Assembly: GCA_003427395.1 (NCBI GenBank)
Contig: BFEA01000056.1
Coordinates: 2,338,236 to 2,388,922, forward strand
Source: Chara braunii
Lineage: Eukaryota > Streptophyta > Charophyceae > Charales > Characeae
DNA length: 50,687 nt
Direction of reading: 5' to 3'
In this document: one piece after another, positions 22,444 to 33,000 of the stretch
How the letters are laid out: each line of letters opens with the position of its first letter
Position numbering within the stretch: the stretch's first letter is position 1
The notes under the pieces: model-generated
Database searches by the model: none
What the model saw: only the letters and a program-made list of their open reading frames with translations
Told to the model about the DNA's origin: nothing
Position numbers and translations under genes: made by a program

Positions 22444-23127
22444 ATGGAGTCAGGTGGTCCTACCTTCGTCACTAGGGAGATCGATGTTTTGGATATCGTC
22501 CGAGCTTTGGATCACCGAATTCCGTTGCCCATCGGGCACCTACTGTCCATATCTGAACAAGCCAACGAACGTATGTTGCAACATTGCAAGGCAAACCGGA
22601 AACCGTTTGCTCTCGCCAAGCCAGCTGCTTAGAAAGGAAAGGCCCCGACCTTCGAAGATAAACCAGACGTCCCTAGTACCGCAGACCCAATACGATTAGG
22701 AATAATTCAAAAAGATGATCATTTCTTGCGAATCAAAACCATTCCGTGGAAATCCGCGGAATGCGATATCGAGGTATGGGGAGTCCCCTACAATGCTACT
22801 ATCGATTCAGGAGCTGCGGTACTGGCTATCTCCCTGAGAGTCGTAGAGTGGGCAGGGAGGAGGAAGGATCTGATCACCTTAACGGAAGGAGATCACCTCA
22901 TCTCAGTTGATGAAGAAAAAATCAAAGCAGTAGGAAAAATGGCGAACGTCACGTTTCGACTAGGAAAAGTTCACACACTAGGAGACGTTGTAGTACTGGA
23001 TGTAAACACCTATGATGTCCTTCTGGGACTACCAGCCCTCACTACATTACGAGCCAACCTGGACTTTGAGAAACGATCAGTCATCCTTTGAAACACAGGC
23101 AAAAAAACGTATGTTATTCCAATGTGA
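22444..23127 (+). pseudogene. pro: Aspartic protease of Gypsy-2, copy 1
   Basis: One frame carries a Gag/protease linker (VLDIVRALDHRIPLPIGHLL) and then a retropepsin-like domain with the active-site IDSGAAVLAIS (about 22,801) and the second-half YDVLLGLPAL (about 23,011). Stops interrupt it at 22,630 (TAG) and 23,089 (TGA). From 22,561 onward the sequence is repeated at 24,847 with roughly 95 percent identity. It would process the Gag-Pol polyprotein in an intact element. Confidence 0.8.
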
Positions 23128-23338
23128 TTAACCCTTTGGACCACACCGCCTTCGACTCAGATACCTCTGCCTAGAATCAGGGAACCTCTTCGGGTGCTCA
23201 CGTGGCAGGAACCAATTTACGGAAACGACCACCATGGCAGGAACCGATTCACGGAAACGACCACCGGGGAAAAAAACTCGAGCTATCTAGCAACTCGTCC
23301 GATAGCGACTATGCGCAATCCAAGATAGGGCGCGCCAA

Positions 23339-24478
23339 TTGATCCACTACCCCATTCGACCGCAGATAACGAAGACGTTCGTCCTTACGGAGAGAAATCT
23401 CCATCGAACTCGGACTCTAATTCTTCGGGAACCACTCGTACAAGTATCCAGGATGATTGATTCTTCGGAACCCCCTCGAACCCTATACAAAGCCACCGCC
23501 CCTCTTCTCTCAAGATACTGGGAGAAGAGGGCATTTTGCGATGTTACAGGTCTACCACGCTCCTTGCTGTCTTCAAGAAAGGAGGTGCCGCTACTACGAC
23601 AGGGGGGCGAGAGCGAAGCTTTGGAACCCCCTGGGCGGGGCGACTCTACGCCTTACGAGCTCGGGATCGAAATCGCCGAGAAACCAGTATGCTGGCAGGA
23701 TATCAGCAACGGCGTGACCCCGGAAGAACACGTGGTCATCCGAGAGGAAGACGCTCAAATGGTCGCCACTGTGTTTTCCTGGTGATCGGACAACTCCTTC
23801 ATCTCTGCTCCCCCTGCGGGGAGCAGCCCTGGAGTAAGCACAAAGCACGTAACGGTTACCATACATGGACAGCCGTACGAGCTGCACATGCCTCAGTATG
23901 TACCCAATGAAACCCATCAATTAATTGCAGATATTCTGACCGAATATCAAGGGGCGATTAGTGTAGCGGACACAAATATCGGACTATCTTTAGTCATTCA
24001 ACACAAAATTCAGACCGGAACGCACCCGCCGATCCACTGCAAACCGTACCGATATTCTCTCGCGGAACGAAGAGTGGCATTGCAAAGAATCGGAGAATTC
24101 AAGGCTAACAGATGGATCGAACCGGTGACCGGACCTTGGTCGTTTTTCGTGGTCTTAGTCCTGAAGAAAAATGGGTCAATTCACATTTGCATCGATTACG
24201 GGAAGCTAAATGATATCACGATTAAGGATGTGTACCCCCTTCCCCGGATTGATAATCTGTTGGACGCGAATGGGTTTGGTAAGTATTTCAGTAAGTTTGA
24301 TATTCGCCATGGATTTCATCACATTCTGGTCAAGGAGGAGGATCGGCCGAAGACGGCCTTTGTGTTATTCGAGGACACCTGGCAGTGGGTCCACTGCCCA
24401 ATGGAAATTTGCAATGCACCCGCTACTTTTCAGAGAGCGATGAACGTCACGTTTCATAATTTCGTCAACAAGACCAGG
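23339..24478 (+). pseudogene. pol: Pol linker and reverse transcriptase of Gypsy-2, copy 1 (truncated)
   Basis: An N-terminal pol linker with no recognised domain (23,339-23,785, ending TGA) is followed in the same frame by [29 protein letters not shown] (about 24,175), [15 protein letters not shown] (about 24,290), RPKTAFVLFE and [13 protein letters not shown] (about 24,407). The domain stops before the YxDD box because the frame runs into the perfect hairpin at 24,479. Its remainder appears only in the second copy downstream. Confidence 0.85.
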
Positions 24479-24537
24479 CTTACTCAGGGCATGATTAATT
24501 GCTGGGTCACTCAGCAATTAATCATGCCCTGAGTAAG
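24479..24537. repeat. Perfect 26-bp inverted repeat at a duplication junction
   Basis: Arms 24,479-24,504 and 24,512-24,537 are exact reverse complements with a 7-base loop. The left arm is ordinary RT sequence; the right arm reverses direction into an inverted fragment. It marks a rearrangement or assembly breakpoint. Confidence 0.9.
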
Positions 24538-24846
24538 GACGTATCCAAAACTCGGTGCCCGATGGGCAACGGAATTCGGTGATCCAAAGCTCCGACAATA
24601 TCCAAAACACCGATATCCCTAGTGACGAAGGTAGGACCACCTAACTCCATTTCTCCTGGAAACTGTCATTTCATCAAAATGGACATCTTTTATTTTTGAA
24701 CGAAATTGAAACCGAGATTTCCAAAAGGAAAAACTCACTTTTCTCCAACGCAATCTTGAAGCCAGCATCCTGCAACTCCCCAACTGTCCACTCGATATGT
24801 TGTGCATGCCCGTGGAATGATTCTGAGTAGACCAGGATGTCTGTCC
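24538..24846 (-). repeat. Inverted mosaic fragment of Gypsy-2
   Basis: Read on the minus strand: an RT piece matching about 26,798-26,922 (YSESFHGHAQHIEW...FFLLEIS), then a foldback-arm piece, then the protease-linker sequence matching about 22,441-22,520. The three pieces are joined in an order not found elsewhere in the window. Confidence 0.75.
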
Positions 24847-25412
24847 CCAACGAACGTATGTTGCAACATTGCAAGGCAAACCGGAAACCGTTTGCTCTCG
24901 CCAAGCCAGCTGCTTAGAAAGGAAAGGCCCCGACCTTCGAAGATAAACCAGACGTCCCTAGTACCGCAGACCCAATACGATTAGGAATAATTCAAAAAGA
25001 TGATCATTTCTTGCGAATCAAAACCATTCCGTGGAAATCCGCGGAATGCGATATCGAGATATGGGGACTCCCCTACAATGCTATTATCGAATCGGGAGCT
25101 GCGGTACTGGCTATCTCCCTGAGAGTCGTAGAACGGGTAGGGAGGAGGAAGGATCTGATCACCTTAACAGAAGGAGATCACCTCGTTTCAGCTGATAAAG
25201 AGAAAATCAAAGCGGTAGGAAAAATGACGAACGTAGCGTTTCGACTAGGAAAAGTTCACGCACTAGGAGGTGTTGTAGTACTGGATGTAAACACCTATGA
25301 TGTCCTTCTGGGACTACCAGCCCTCACTACATTACGAGCCAACCTGGACTTTGATAAATGATCAGTCATCCTTCGAAACACGAGCGGAAAACCGTATGTT
25401 ATTCCAATGCGA
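24847..25412 (+). pseudogene. pro: Aspartic protease of Gypsy-2, copy 2
   Basis: Direct repeat of 22,561-23,127. The protease block is readable (IKTIPWKSAECDIEIW..., IESGAAVLAIS, YDVLLGLPALTTLRAN), but the active-site Asp of the D-S-G motif is Glu (IESG), which would inactivate the enzyme. A TAG near the start and a TGA at 25,359 break the frame. Identity to copy 1 is about 95 percent. Confidence 0.8.
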
Positions 25413-25486
25413 TTAACCCTTCGGACCACACCGCCTTCGACTCAGAGACCTTTGCCTAGAATCAGGGAACCTCTTCGGGTGCTCAC

Positions 25487-27280
25487 GTGGCAGGAACCGA
25501 TTCACGGAAACGACCACCATGGCAGGAACCGATTCACGGAAACGACCACCGGGGAAAAGAACTCGAGCTATCTAGCAACTCGTCTGATAGCGACTATGGT
25601 ATGGATCCCGCAATCCAAGATAGGGCCCGCCAATTGATCAACTACCCCATTCGACCACAGACAACGAAGAAGTTTGTCCTTACGGAGAGAAACCTCCATC
25701 GAACCCGGACTCTAATTCTTCGAGAACCACTCGTACAAGTTTCCCGGATGATCGATTCTTCGGAACCCCCTCGAACCCTATACGACGCCACCGCCCCTCT
25801 TCTCTCAAGCTACTGGGAGAAGACGGCATTTTGCGATGTTACAGGGCTACCTCGCTCCTTGTTGTCTTCAGGAAAGGAGGTGCCGCTACTACGACAGGGG
25901 GGCGAGAGCGAAGCTTTGGAACCCCCTGGGCGGGGCGACTCTACGCCTTACGAGCTCGGGATCAAAATCGCCGAGAAACTAGTATGCTGGCAGGATATCA
26001 GCAACGGTGTGACCCCAGAAGAACACGTGGCCATCTGAGAGGAAGACACTCAAATGGTCGCCACCGTGTTTTCCTGGCGATCAGACAACTCCTTCATCTC
26101 TGCTTCCCCTGCGCGGAGCAGCCCTGGAGTAAGCACAAAGCACGTAATGGTTACCATACATGGACAGCCGTACGAGTTGCACATGCCTCAGTATGTACCC
26201 AATGAAACCCATCAATTAATTGCGGATATTCTGACCGAATATCAAGTGGCGATTAGTGTAGCGGACACAGATATCGGACTATCTTTAGTCATTCAACACA
26301 AAATTCAGACAGGAACGCACCCGCCGATCCACTGCAAACCGTACCGATATTCTCTTGCGAAACGAAGAGTAGCATTGCAAAGAATCTGAGAATTCAAGGC
26401 TAACAGATGGATCGAACCTGGCGACCGGACCTTGGTCGTTTCCTGTGGTCTTAGTCCCGAAGAAAAATGGGTCGATTCACATTTGCATCGATTACGGGAA
26501 GCTGAATGATATCACGATAAAGGATGTGTACCCCCTTCCCCGGATTGATGATCTGTTGGACGTTAAGTAAGTTTGATATTCGCCATGGATTTCATCACAT
26601 TTTGGTCGAGGAGGAGGATCGGCCGAAGACGGCCTTTGTGTTATTCGAGGGCACCTGGCAGTGGGTCCACTGCCCAATGGGAATTTGCAATGCACCCGCT
26701 ACTTTTTAGAGAAAACGTCACGTTTCATAATTTCGTCAATAAGACTAGACTAACTCAAAGCATGATTAATTGCTGCGTCATTGTGTACATGGACTACATC
26801 CTGGTCTACTCAGAATCATTCCACGAGCATGCACAATATATCGAGTGGACACTTGGGGAGTTGCAGGATGCTGGCTTTAAGATTGTGTTGGAGAAAAGTG
26901 AGTTTTTCCTTTCGGAAATCTCGTTCCTGGGATACGTGGTGACCCGGGGAGGCTTACGACTGGATTCGAGAAAAGTCGCGGTCGTTTGAGACGCCCCCGC
27001 ACCTACGTCATTGACGCAGGTCCGGGCCTTTTTAGGCCTGACCTCGTACTACCGTTGATTTATCAAGGGATTCGCAACAATTTCACGACCTCTAACGAAT
27101 CTCCTACGGAAGGACCAACCGCTGAGTTGAGACGCCGAGTGTGAACGGGCCTTTGTCACCCTAAAGGGGGCTTTGGCCACAACGCATATTTTGATTCGGC
27201 CTGACCTGGAGAAACAGTTCATACTCATTACGGACAGGCAGCCCGAAGCAATCTCCGCTATTTTGGCTTAAAAGGAGAAA
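25487..27280 (+). pseudogene. pol: Pol linker, RT and start of RNase H of Gypsy-2, copy 2
   Basis: Repeats the copy 1 linker and RT, then extends further. A deletion of about 22 bp near 26,563 shifts the frame. The region after it reads FDIRHGFHHILV, ICNAPATF, then VYMDYILVYSESF at about 26,785, where the YxDD box is YMDY (second catalytic Asp replaced by Tyr). FLGYVVTRGGLRLDSRKV, RAFLGLTSYYR and a partial RNase H start (QFILITDRQPEAISAILA, about 27,217) follow. Stops occur at 26,036, 26,387, 26,707, 26,987, 27,055 and 27,268. No integrase follows. Confidence 0.85.
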
Positions 27281-27416
27281 GAGGCCGTGGTGCAGAGAAG
27301 ACAGGCAGCGGCAGAAAGCAAGTGGTCGATCGAGGAATCGGAAGGGTCGCCGCCACAACTGTTGCAGGGCGATCCGACGCTTAATCCAGAGTCGCCACAG
27401 GAGGAGATCGACAAAA

Positions 27417-28049
27417 ATGGAGGCGCCACTGCAGAGCGATCGGGAAGCCAGCGCTGCCGAAGAAGTGAATCCCTGGCTCAATCTTCTCCCCGACCCAGCC
27501 TTCGCCTACGTCGAGATGCGGACGCTCGGGCTTCGTCCCCGGTCATTATCCCGTCGTCCCTATGACTTCCTCACCCTTCAGCAGCTCATAGGCCGACCCC
27601 CATTCCCTACCGGATGGCACCCCTTCCCGCCTTCCCTCTTCCACCATCTCTACTCCACTCGCCTCCTGGACACTATCTTCCCACATGCTACCACTCGCTC
27701 GCTCGTCACCTCTTTCCCCCTCCACGTCCTTCTCTTTAGCGTAGATTGGCAGGAATTTAATAATATAGAGCTTTATTGCATGATCGTGGGCACAATCCCC
27801 ACGTGCGAAGACTATGAAGATTTTTGCGCTACCATCCGCCGCACTCTCTGCACTCTCTACCCTGACTACGTCGCCTCCCTCCCTCACCAGCGTCGACACC
27901 CGTGTTTTCCCCGTATCCATCGTACTATCCACTATGTCTCGCTCCCCACTGGCGACAGAGAGATCCGTCGCTTCATGCCCCCCCTTCCGCAAGTCAATCC
28001 ACCACCGCCTCCGCCCGTCATTAGATTACCCTTCCCGGGTAACGTCTAG
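27417..28049 (+). CDS. Open frame of unknown function downstream of truncated Gypsy-2 pol
   Basis: I do not recognise this protein. The 210-codon frame is free of stops inside an otherwise decayed element. It begins MEAPLQSDREASAAEEVNPW, has a central part rich in Pro, Phe, Leu and Trp (RRPYDFLTLQQLIGRPPFP, GWHPFPPSLFHHLYSTRLLD, then DWQEFNNIELYCMIVG) and ends Pro-rich. The composition suggests a folded domain of about 170 residues, not random sequence. It follows an abrupt end of the RNase H start at about 27,270, so it could be a captured accessory domain of this element lineage or an exon of a host gene. The start shown is the first ATG in frame. Confidence 0.45.
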   Translation: MEAPLQSDREASAAEEVNPWLNLLPDPAFAYVEMRTLGLRPRSLSRRPYDFLTLQQLIGRPPFPTGWHPFPPSLFHHLYSTRLLDTIFPHATTRSLVTSFPLHVLLFSVDWQEFNNIELYCMIVGTIPTCEDYEDFCATIRRTLCTLYPDYVASLPHQRRHPCFPRIHRTIHYVSLPTGDREIRRFMPPLPQVNPPPPPPVIRLPFPGNV

Positions 28050-28213
28050 GATTGAGGGCATGAATGCCACGACGGATGACTTCCACACTCGGATCTTACG
28101 ATATGTAATAGCACGTGCAAGCGCCACGTCGATACTCGGATCACGGGTCGACGCCTGATGAGAGAGCAAGCAGGAGCTTGCTCAAGATTGGAACCCCCTG
28201 GGCGTCACATATA

Positions 28214-28491
28214 TGACGAACTATTTTCTGTAATCGCGCGACTTTTTGTGCGAAGCGGCTCGGGGGTTGGGGACTGGTTGGTCGGGTGGAGTGCATGGGT
28301 ATGGGTCGACTGGGCAAGTTGCATGGATACCCTCGCTTCTTTCTTTTTGGCTTAAGCCTTTCGGGACCAGGGCCGGGAAAGTCCTACGCAGACGATTGGG
28401 TGACTGCGCCTTAGCGAGCGCGATAAATAACGGTTGCCATAACTTTTTTTTTGTTCTGCTATGGGAGATGGGAATTTTGGCGTGATCAGCG
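28214..28491 (+). repeat. Repeat B, left part
   Basis: Direct repeat of 17,119-17,387 (TGACGAACTATTTT... to ...TTTTGGCG.GATCAGCG), about 90 percent identical. Similarity stops abruptly at 28,491 and resumes at 31,211, showing a 2.7-kb insertion here or a deletion in repeat A. Confidence 0.85.
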
Positions 28492-28495
28492 CTGT

Positions 28496-28522
28496 CGGAG
28501 GGCGCGGTGTCCCGGCCCTCCG
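28496..28522. repeat. Hairpin at left end of the 2.7-kb segment
   Basis: Perfect 8-bp arms CGGAGGGC and GCCCTCCG around an 11-base centre, 4 bases inside the apparent insertion boundary. Confidence 0.7.
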
Positions 28523-29249
28523 CTGTGTGCCAGGCGTCCGCTCACGTGCCCTGCAGAGCGCCGAGCCTTTTAGACCCCTAGCAGGCTTGGTACGGGTGTG
28601 TTACAACCGGGTCCACTTCTGGGGGCGGGTTGTGAAAAGACTAGAGTGGTGCGCTCTGAGGCCTTCACTAATTGGGTTACGGGATGCATGCAGCGTGATG
28701 CTTCCACAATCAAAGTGAGGGAAGGAATTCGAGGGTAGTGGTGACAGCGGTGATTCCTACAGCAGATCGATCCCCGCCTTCCGGACTAAGGGTGGTATGC
28801 ATAAGCTGGGCGGTAGCGGTCGAGTAAGGGGTGAAGAAAAGAAAAGGAAAAGGGGAAATTCGAGAGAAAGGAGAAGGGAAAAATGAAGGAAAAGTCGCAC
28901 TGTGAGCCCGCACTCTGAATCGAGTCGTTATTTTCATATGTGCTATCTAAGTGTCGTCAGGCTGCAGCGGCGCTACATTTTCCTCCTTTTCTTTTCCCCT
29001 TACTATTATTATTATTATTAGTAGTACTGATATCATTATTACTATTATTATCAATGTTATTAACCATTATCTGAGTATCGATTCCCTCAGGCGTTTCGCA
29101 GGGGGACTAACGATCTGTCTTCGAGATCAGTGGTAGCTTATAGGTCGCCTAGTTACCCAACCTTCCCGGCTCAGTTGCGGTGAGCTTGACCGGTAAGGGG
29201 CGGCAAATTATCCCACAAAATGGGAGCACCTGCGGTCGCATGGGCAGGA

Positions 29250-29279
29250 GACTCATCACCCTGCAGAGGGTCATGAGTC
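29250..29279. repeat. 30-bp palindrome
   Basis: GACTCAT-C-ACCCT-GCAG-AGGGT-C-ATGAGTC. The arms pair perfectly except for one symmetric C/C mismatch. Function unknown. Confidence 0.8.
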
Positions 29280-29761
29280 CCGTCCTTACCCTCAGACATG
29301 GGTACCCATCTGGGGTAGCTCGACGCTCTGTTTTTGAAAGGCGGAAGGCGTCCGCTCGTATCCCGTTATGGGACCACTGCGATGAGCTCACTGTCATTTT
29401 ATGCCAAAAGTTAAAAGGACTAATGACTGACAACTAAGAGAGCCGCCTGTGCTATGACCGTTGAGGTTCAGCGTTTCGTTTTCCCTCTTTATTTTATTTG
29501 TCTCATTTTATTATTATTCCTTGTATTTACAGATCGCAAAAATGAAGAATTCAAAAAAAAAAAAGGGGGTTACCTGGGTCCCACGCTCAGAGCATGGGGG
29601 AAGAGAGGCATGCCACGGGCCTATAAAGAGTGAGGGAAGTGAGCATTTGGCCACTTGGGCATGAGCAATCTCACTACGGCGAGTACTGGCGAATTGAGGG
29701 GAGATGGCTAGACAACGTGGTGAGTGTGGGGGCTGCCTGTGCGAGAGTGCTTATGCTCTGA

Positions 29762-30331
29762 GTGTTCGGCCCTGGCTGTCTTGGAACTTTGCAGCCTGGC
29801 ATCGCGTACGGTCTGACTGAGAAGGGTCCAACCATGGTGCGTAGCAGCGGGTTGTATGGCTATAGGCCAAGGTGCCTCCAATTTCTTTGGAGGTGGGAGC
29901 AGATGTCCGGGGAAGGGCCTACAGTGACGGCTGTAATGGACTACAGCTACGGTAGGCAGGAGGCGAAACTAAAGGTGAACGTAGAAGGGGGAAAAAAAGA
30001 AGAAATGAGGACAGACCAAGGTCTGCAGATGGCGATTATAGAGGCTAACTTGAAGGACCGTGTCGAGAGAAGGTGCAGACGGGATGGGGTCACTGACGAA
30101 ATCAAGGTAACTGTCTCGTATCTGGAGGCAGAGACCTCTACGGATACCGCAGAGAGGGAGCAACAACACTTGGACCGCGATACAAAAGCAGAGAATGACG
30201 CAAGTGACTTGGAGGTCACGACCCAGTCTTGGCACGGTATGGACCAATGGCGACAGGACCACCCTCCGGCTAGGTCAGTGGAGGGTGGCCCAGAGGCCAG
30301 TTCACGAAGACAGAGGAGTCGGGAACACTAG
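29762..30331 (+). CDS. Open frame of unknown function in the 2.7-kb segment
   Basis: A 189-codon frame, in an alternative-start reading; the first ATG in frame is near 29,834. The C-terminal half is highly charged (Glu, Lys, Arg, Asp), with a predicted helical stretch around ANLKDRVERRCRRDG and EAETSTDTAEREQQHLDRD. I recognise no domain. Low-complexity charged composition and lack of a partner copy mean it may be fortuitous; a charged Gag-like or ORF1-like fragment is another possibility. Confidence 0.25.
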   Translation: MFGPGCLGTLQPGIAYGLTEKGPTMVRSSGLYGYRPRCLQFLWRWEQMSGEGPTVTAVMDYSYGRQEAKLKVNVEGGKKEEMRTDQGLQMAIIEANLKDRVERRCRRDGVTDEIKVTVSYLEAETSTDTAEREQQHLDRDTKAENDASDLEVTTQSWHGMDQWRQDHPPARSVEGGPEASSRRQRSREH

Positions 30332-31210
30332 GAAAAGAAGCCAGAGGGTCAACGTGCGACAGAGAGAGAGACATCACAGAGTGAGAACGAGAGATGCGCG
30401 CGGCTACGAGAGGGAAGGACACAAGGGTACGGAGGACGTGAAAGAGGAGAGAGCAAAAGGCAAGAGAGAAGGAAGGGCACAGGGTCTCTCTCCACTACCC
30501 GTTGATGTCACCTATCTAATTAGTGCAGTACGCCGAGAGGGGCCCTTTTGTGGCGCTGTCACCGGGCACCATGTTTCCATCTCTGAGCAGGGGGCTTTGC
30601 GTGCGCGCCCAGGTTAGTTAGCATGTGATCAGCGAGACATTGTGTTAGTTTTTGCATTAGCGGAGAAGTTCGCTGCAACAGGATCAGGGATGCGGAGCAG
30701 TGAAGATCAAAAGAGAGTGGGTTACTTGAGTGACACGTTTAGTTGACGTCAACTTCACCCAGTTGGAGTGACGAGATCACCCCTCCCTCTGCGGGGTCAG
30801 AGTGACCGTGTTATCTTCCGCCTTCGGAGCAAGTCCAGCCGCGAGCAAATGTGCATAGTGTGGACGACGAGAATGCAAGTACACGGCGGAAGTCAGATTT
30901 CCAAGAGACGTTCATGGGTGAATAATTGTTGACGTCACAGCTATGACAACTTTCTTTCTTTCTCCTCTCTCCCAGTCTCTGCATGATCGACTGAAAATTG
31001 GCATCATATCCAGTTTCAAAATAAAAGATTCCTAAGACCGGGGACCGGCGAGGATCGCAATTGAAGGGTCTCACTCGAAGTCGGACGCACACAATAGGAA
31101 GGGATTTGCTCTAATTTTTTATTTTTTTTTACTGCAATCAATAACCAAATCCTGTGTGACAGCCTGTTGGCTTTCTGGTCGCCTGAAGAGGCCCAATTGG
31201 AAAAAGTGCG

Positions 31211-32566
31211 ACAATGCGCGGGAATGTCATTTTTCAAATTGAAAACTGATGTCGAGCCCCCACAGGCTCTCGAAATTGTTTTTCTGTTTTTTCGGAATTT
31301 CTTTTTTCAAATAGGATTTAGACTAGGAATTTAGGTACTCTGAAATCTTGTTGCGCCGCGCTTCTTGCTTGCGCACCTCTCACCTCAGTGGGGACTAGAC
31401 TCTGACTGTATCTCGCCCTTAATCGTACGTGTTACTGTAATTTTTGGCGGGCGTGATTGTAACAGTACTCCTTGATTCTCTCATGTTTCCCCGCCTTCTC
31501 CCTCTCTGTCGTGCATACCTTGTCCTCCATTCTAATTGGCGTGAGCGGCTGCATAACCAGATCGATGTGTGGAGTGTGGCTGCGTCCCCCACGCCGCGGC
31601 TTGGCCATGCAGACGTAGGTACTTCCTTCTTTTGCCCTTCTGCTCACTTAGGCATAATCCTGGGTTTCTCGCGCAAGCATGCACGCTATAAATTTCACAA
31701 GCGCAATTAGTTTACTCTCTATGGATTTTTGGAGGTTAGCGTGGTCAGTGAGGATCGGCTAACAAGTCCGCCTAGGAAGTGAGTAGATGAGAGAGTTGGG
31801 CGATCCGACGAGCTGGTGATGAGTATGCGGGGTTGACGTATAGGCCGCGACGGACTGTGGCGCACGGGCGAACCTGGCTTGCATTTTCGGACCAAGCGGG
31901 GTGACAAGTCTGTGTTGATGCGAGGCGATGGACTGCCCACATCGGGAGTGGTGTGGAGAGAGAGGAAGAGAGAGAGAGAACAGATGTGCGTGGGATGGTG
32001 TCTTTCTTCCAACCTTTTGTGTAATTTTTGATTCCAACATTGGCCAATTTTATTGCGGTAATTTCGGATGTCCTAGTGAATCGTCGTGGCTTTTCCGTTT
32101 CTTGTGTATTGTCGCATAAACTTGCGCCCTTCCCCCACCCCTTCTCAAGTGGTCTCTTTAGTTTCCCATCTTTTTTGTTTTGCTCAGTGGTGATAATCCA
32201 AATTTTGTCACTTTTTCGTATCCATCTGCGCTGCGCGATAACTCTGGATCTGGTTGGATATGTTCATCATGCATGTTTTGCTCGATATGAGTGTAATGGT
32301 TGGATCTCAATCGGAATGACGATGTCTACAAAGAAGGGTAGTGCCATGCATGCGGGATAGGATCGATACGCCAACAAGACCGCTCACCACGGACCCGCCG
32401 ACGCGAAAGAACAAGATCCGAGTCATTCCCGCTCATGCGCGAGCTCATGTATGACAATGATCCAAAAAACGGAGTCATGATATACGAGCGCGACTGCATG
32501 AGTCGACCTTGGCCTTGCTTCAATGCGCGTCCGCCAAATAGGAGATGGCTATAGAAGCGCCCTTCA
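31211..32566 (+). repeat. Repeat B, right part
   Basis: Direct repeat of 17,388-19,899 with the hAT-like element removed, about 92-95 percent identical by eye. It carries the TATA box (31,687), the GTGAGT donor-like site (31,779), the empty hAT target site (about 32,473-32,487) and the ATG at 32,544. Confidence 0.85.
31687..31693 (+). promoter_or_regulatory. TATA box in repeat B
   Basis: TATAAAT, same context as in repeat A (gcacgctataaatttcac). A donor-like GTGAGT follows 92 bp downstream. Confidence 0.5.
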
Positions 32567-33000
32567 CAGTGGAGTGGGAGGCGAATTTGGATGCGCCCTT
32601 GAAGGGCCGTGCTTACATGCGTGGTATACTACAGTTGTAATGCGAGGTGTTGTGTGAATCAGCTCATCCGGTCGCTAGCATTGGTACTAGGAGCAGGGTG
32701 ATACGTGTATCATCAGGGTCGTACATGTTATGATGGAGCTGTTCCGCTGCGAATAGGTTCTTAAGTGCTTCTTCAAGGATACGAGTACGCTTGATACTGT
32801 GAAGGCAGCGATTATGGATGCTCTATTGGAGGATCGTGGTTGAGTGTGTGTCGCTCTGCAGATTGATCTGAGTATTGGGATTGAGGTGAATTCATGGCCG
32901 ATTATGTCATCAGCAGGGTGTCTTATGTGGTACTACCGAAATGTTTCCGCAGAAACATGTATGATTTTGCCATCTTGCTTTCTACGTAATTGGCAAGTAT
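32544..33000 (+). pseudogene. Decayed unknown gene downstream of repeat B
   Basis: The ATG at 32,544 opens MAIEAPFTVEWEANLDAPLK... up to a TAA at 32,637, and continues as CEVLCESAHP. After a frame change it reads as ...MMELFRCE(stop)VLKCFFKDTSTLDTVKAAIMDALLEDRG(stop)VCVALQIDLSIG. The inner stops are TAG and TGA. The family is not recognised. The same start codon region is in repeat A, where an LTR cuts it, so this is a multicopy gene or element ORF driven by the repeat A/B promoter. Confidence 0.45.

Larger units (their letters stand above)
28492..31210. other. 2.7-kb segment interrupting repeat B
   Basis: Present between the two halves of repeat B and absent from repeat A. It opens with a hairpin (28,496-28,522) and contains a (TTA)-rich microsatellite near 29,000-29,050, a strong palindrome at 29,250-29,279 and one longer open frame (29,762-30,331). 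The two ends show at most a weak inverted similarity (ctGTCGgag against atTGTCGcac) and a possible GCG duplication, so the class is undetermined. Confidence 0.6.

Noticed and set aside
28156-28186. CTGATGAGA followed by a perfect hairpin (GAGCAAGC / GCTTGCTC), looking like a hammerhead
   Set aside because: The hairpin is followed by AAGATT, not GAAA, and no stem III or cleavage strand can be drawn.
17119-32566. Repeats A and B as the two LTRs of one giant element enclosing Gypsy-2
   Set aside because: B continues past the end of A as coding sequence, no PBS follows A or B, and A is interrupted by an independent LTR that has its own PBS.
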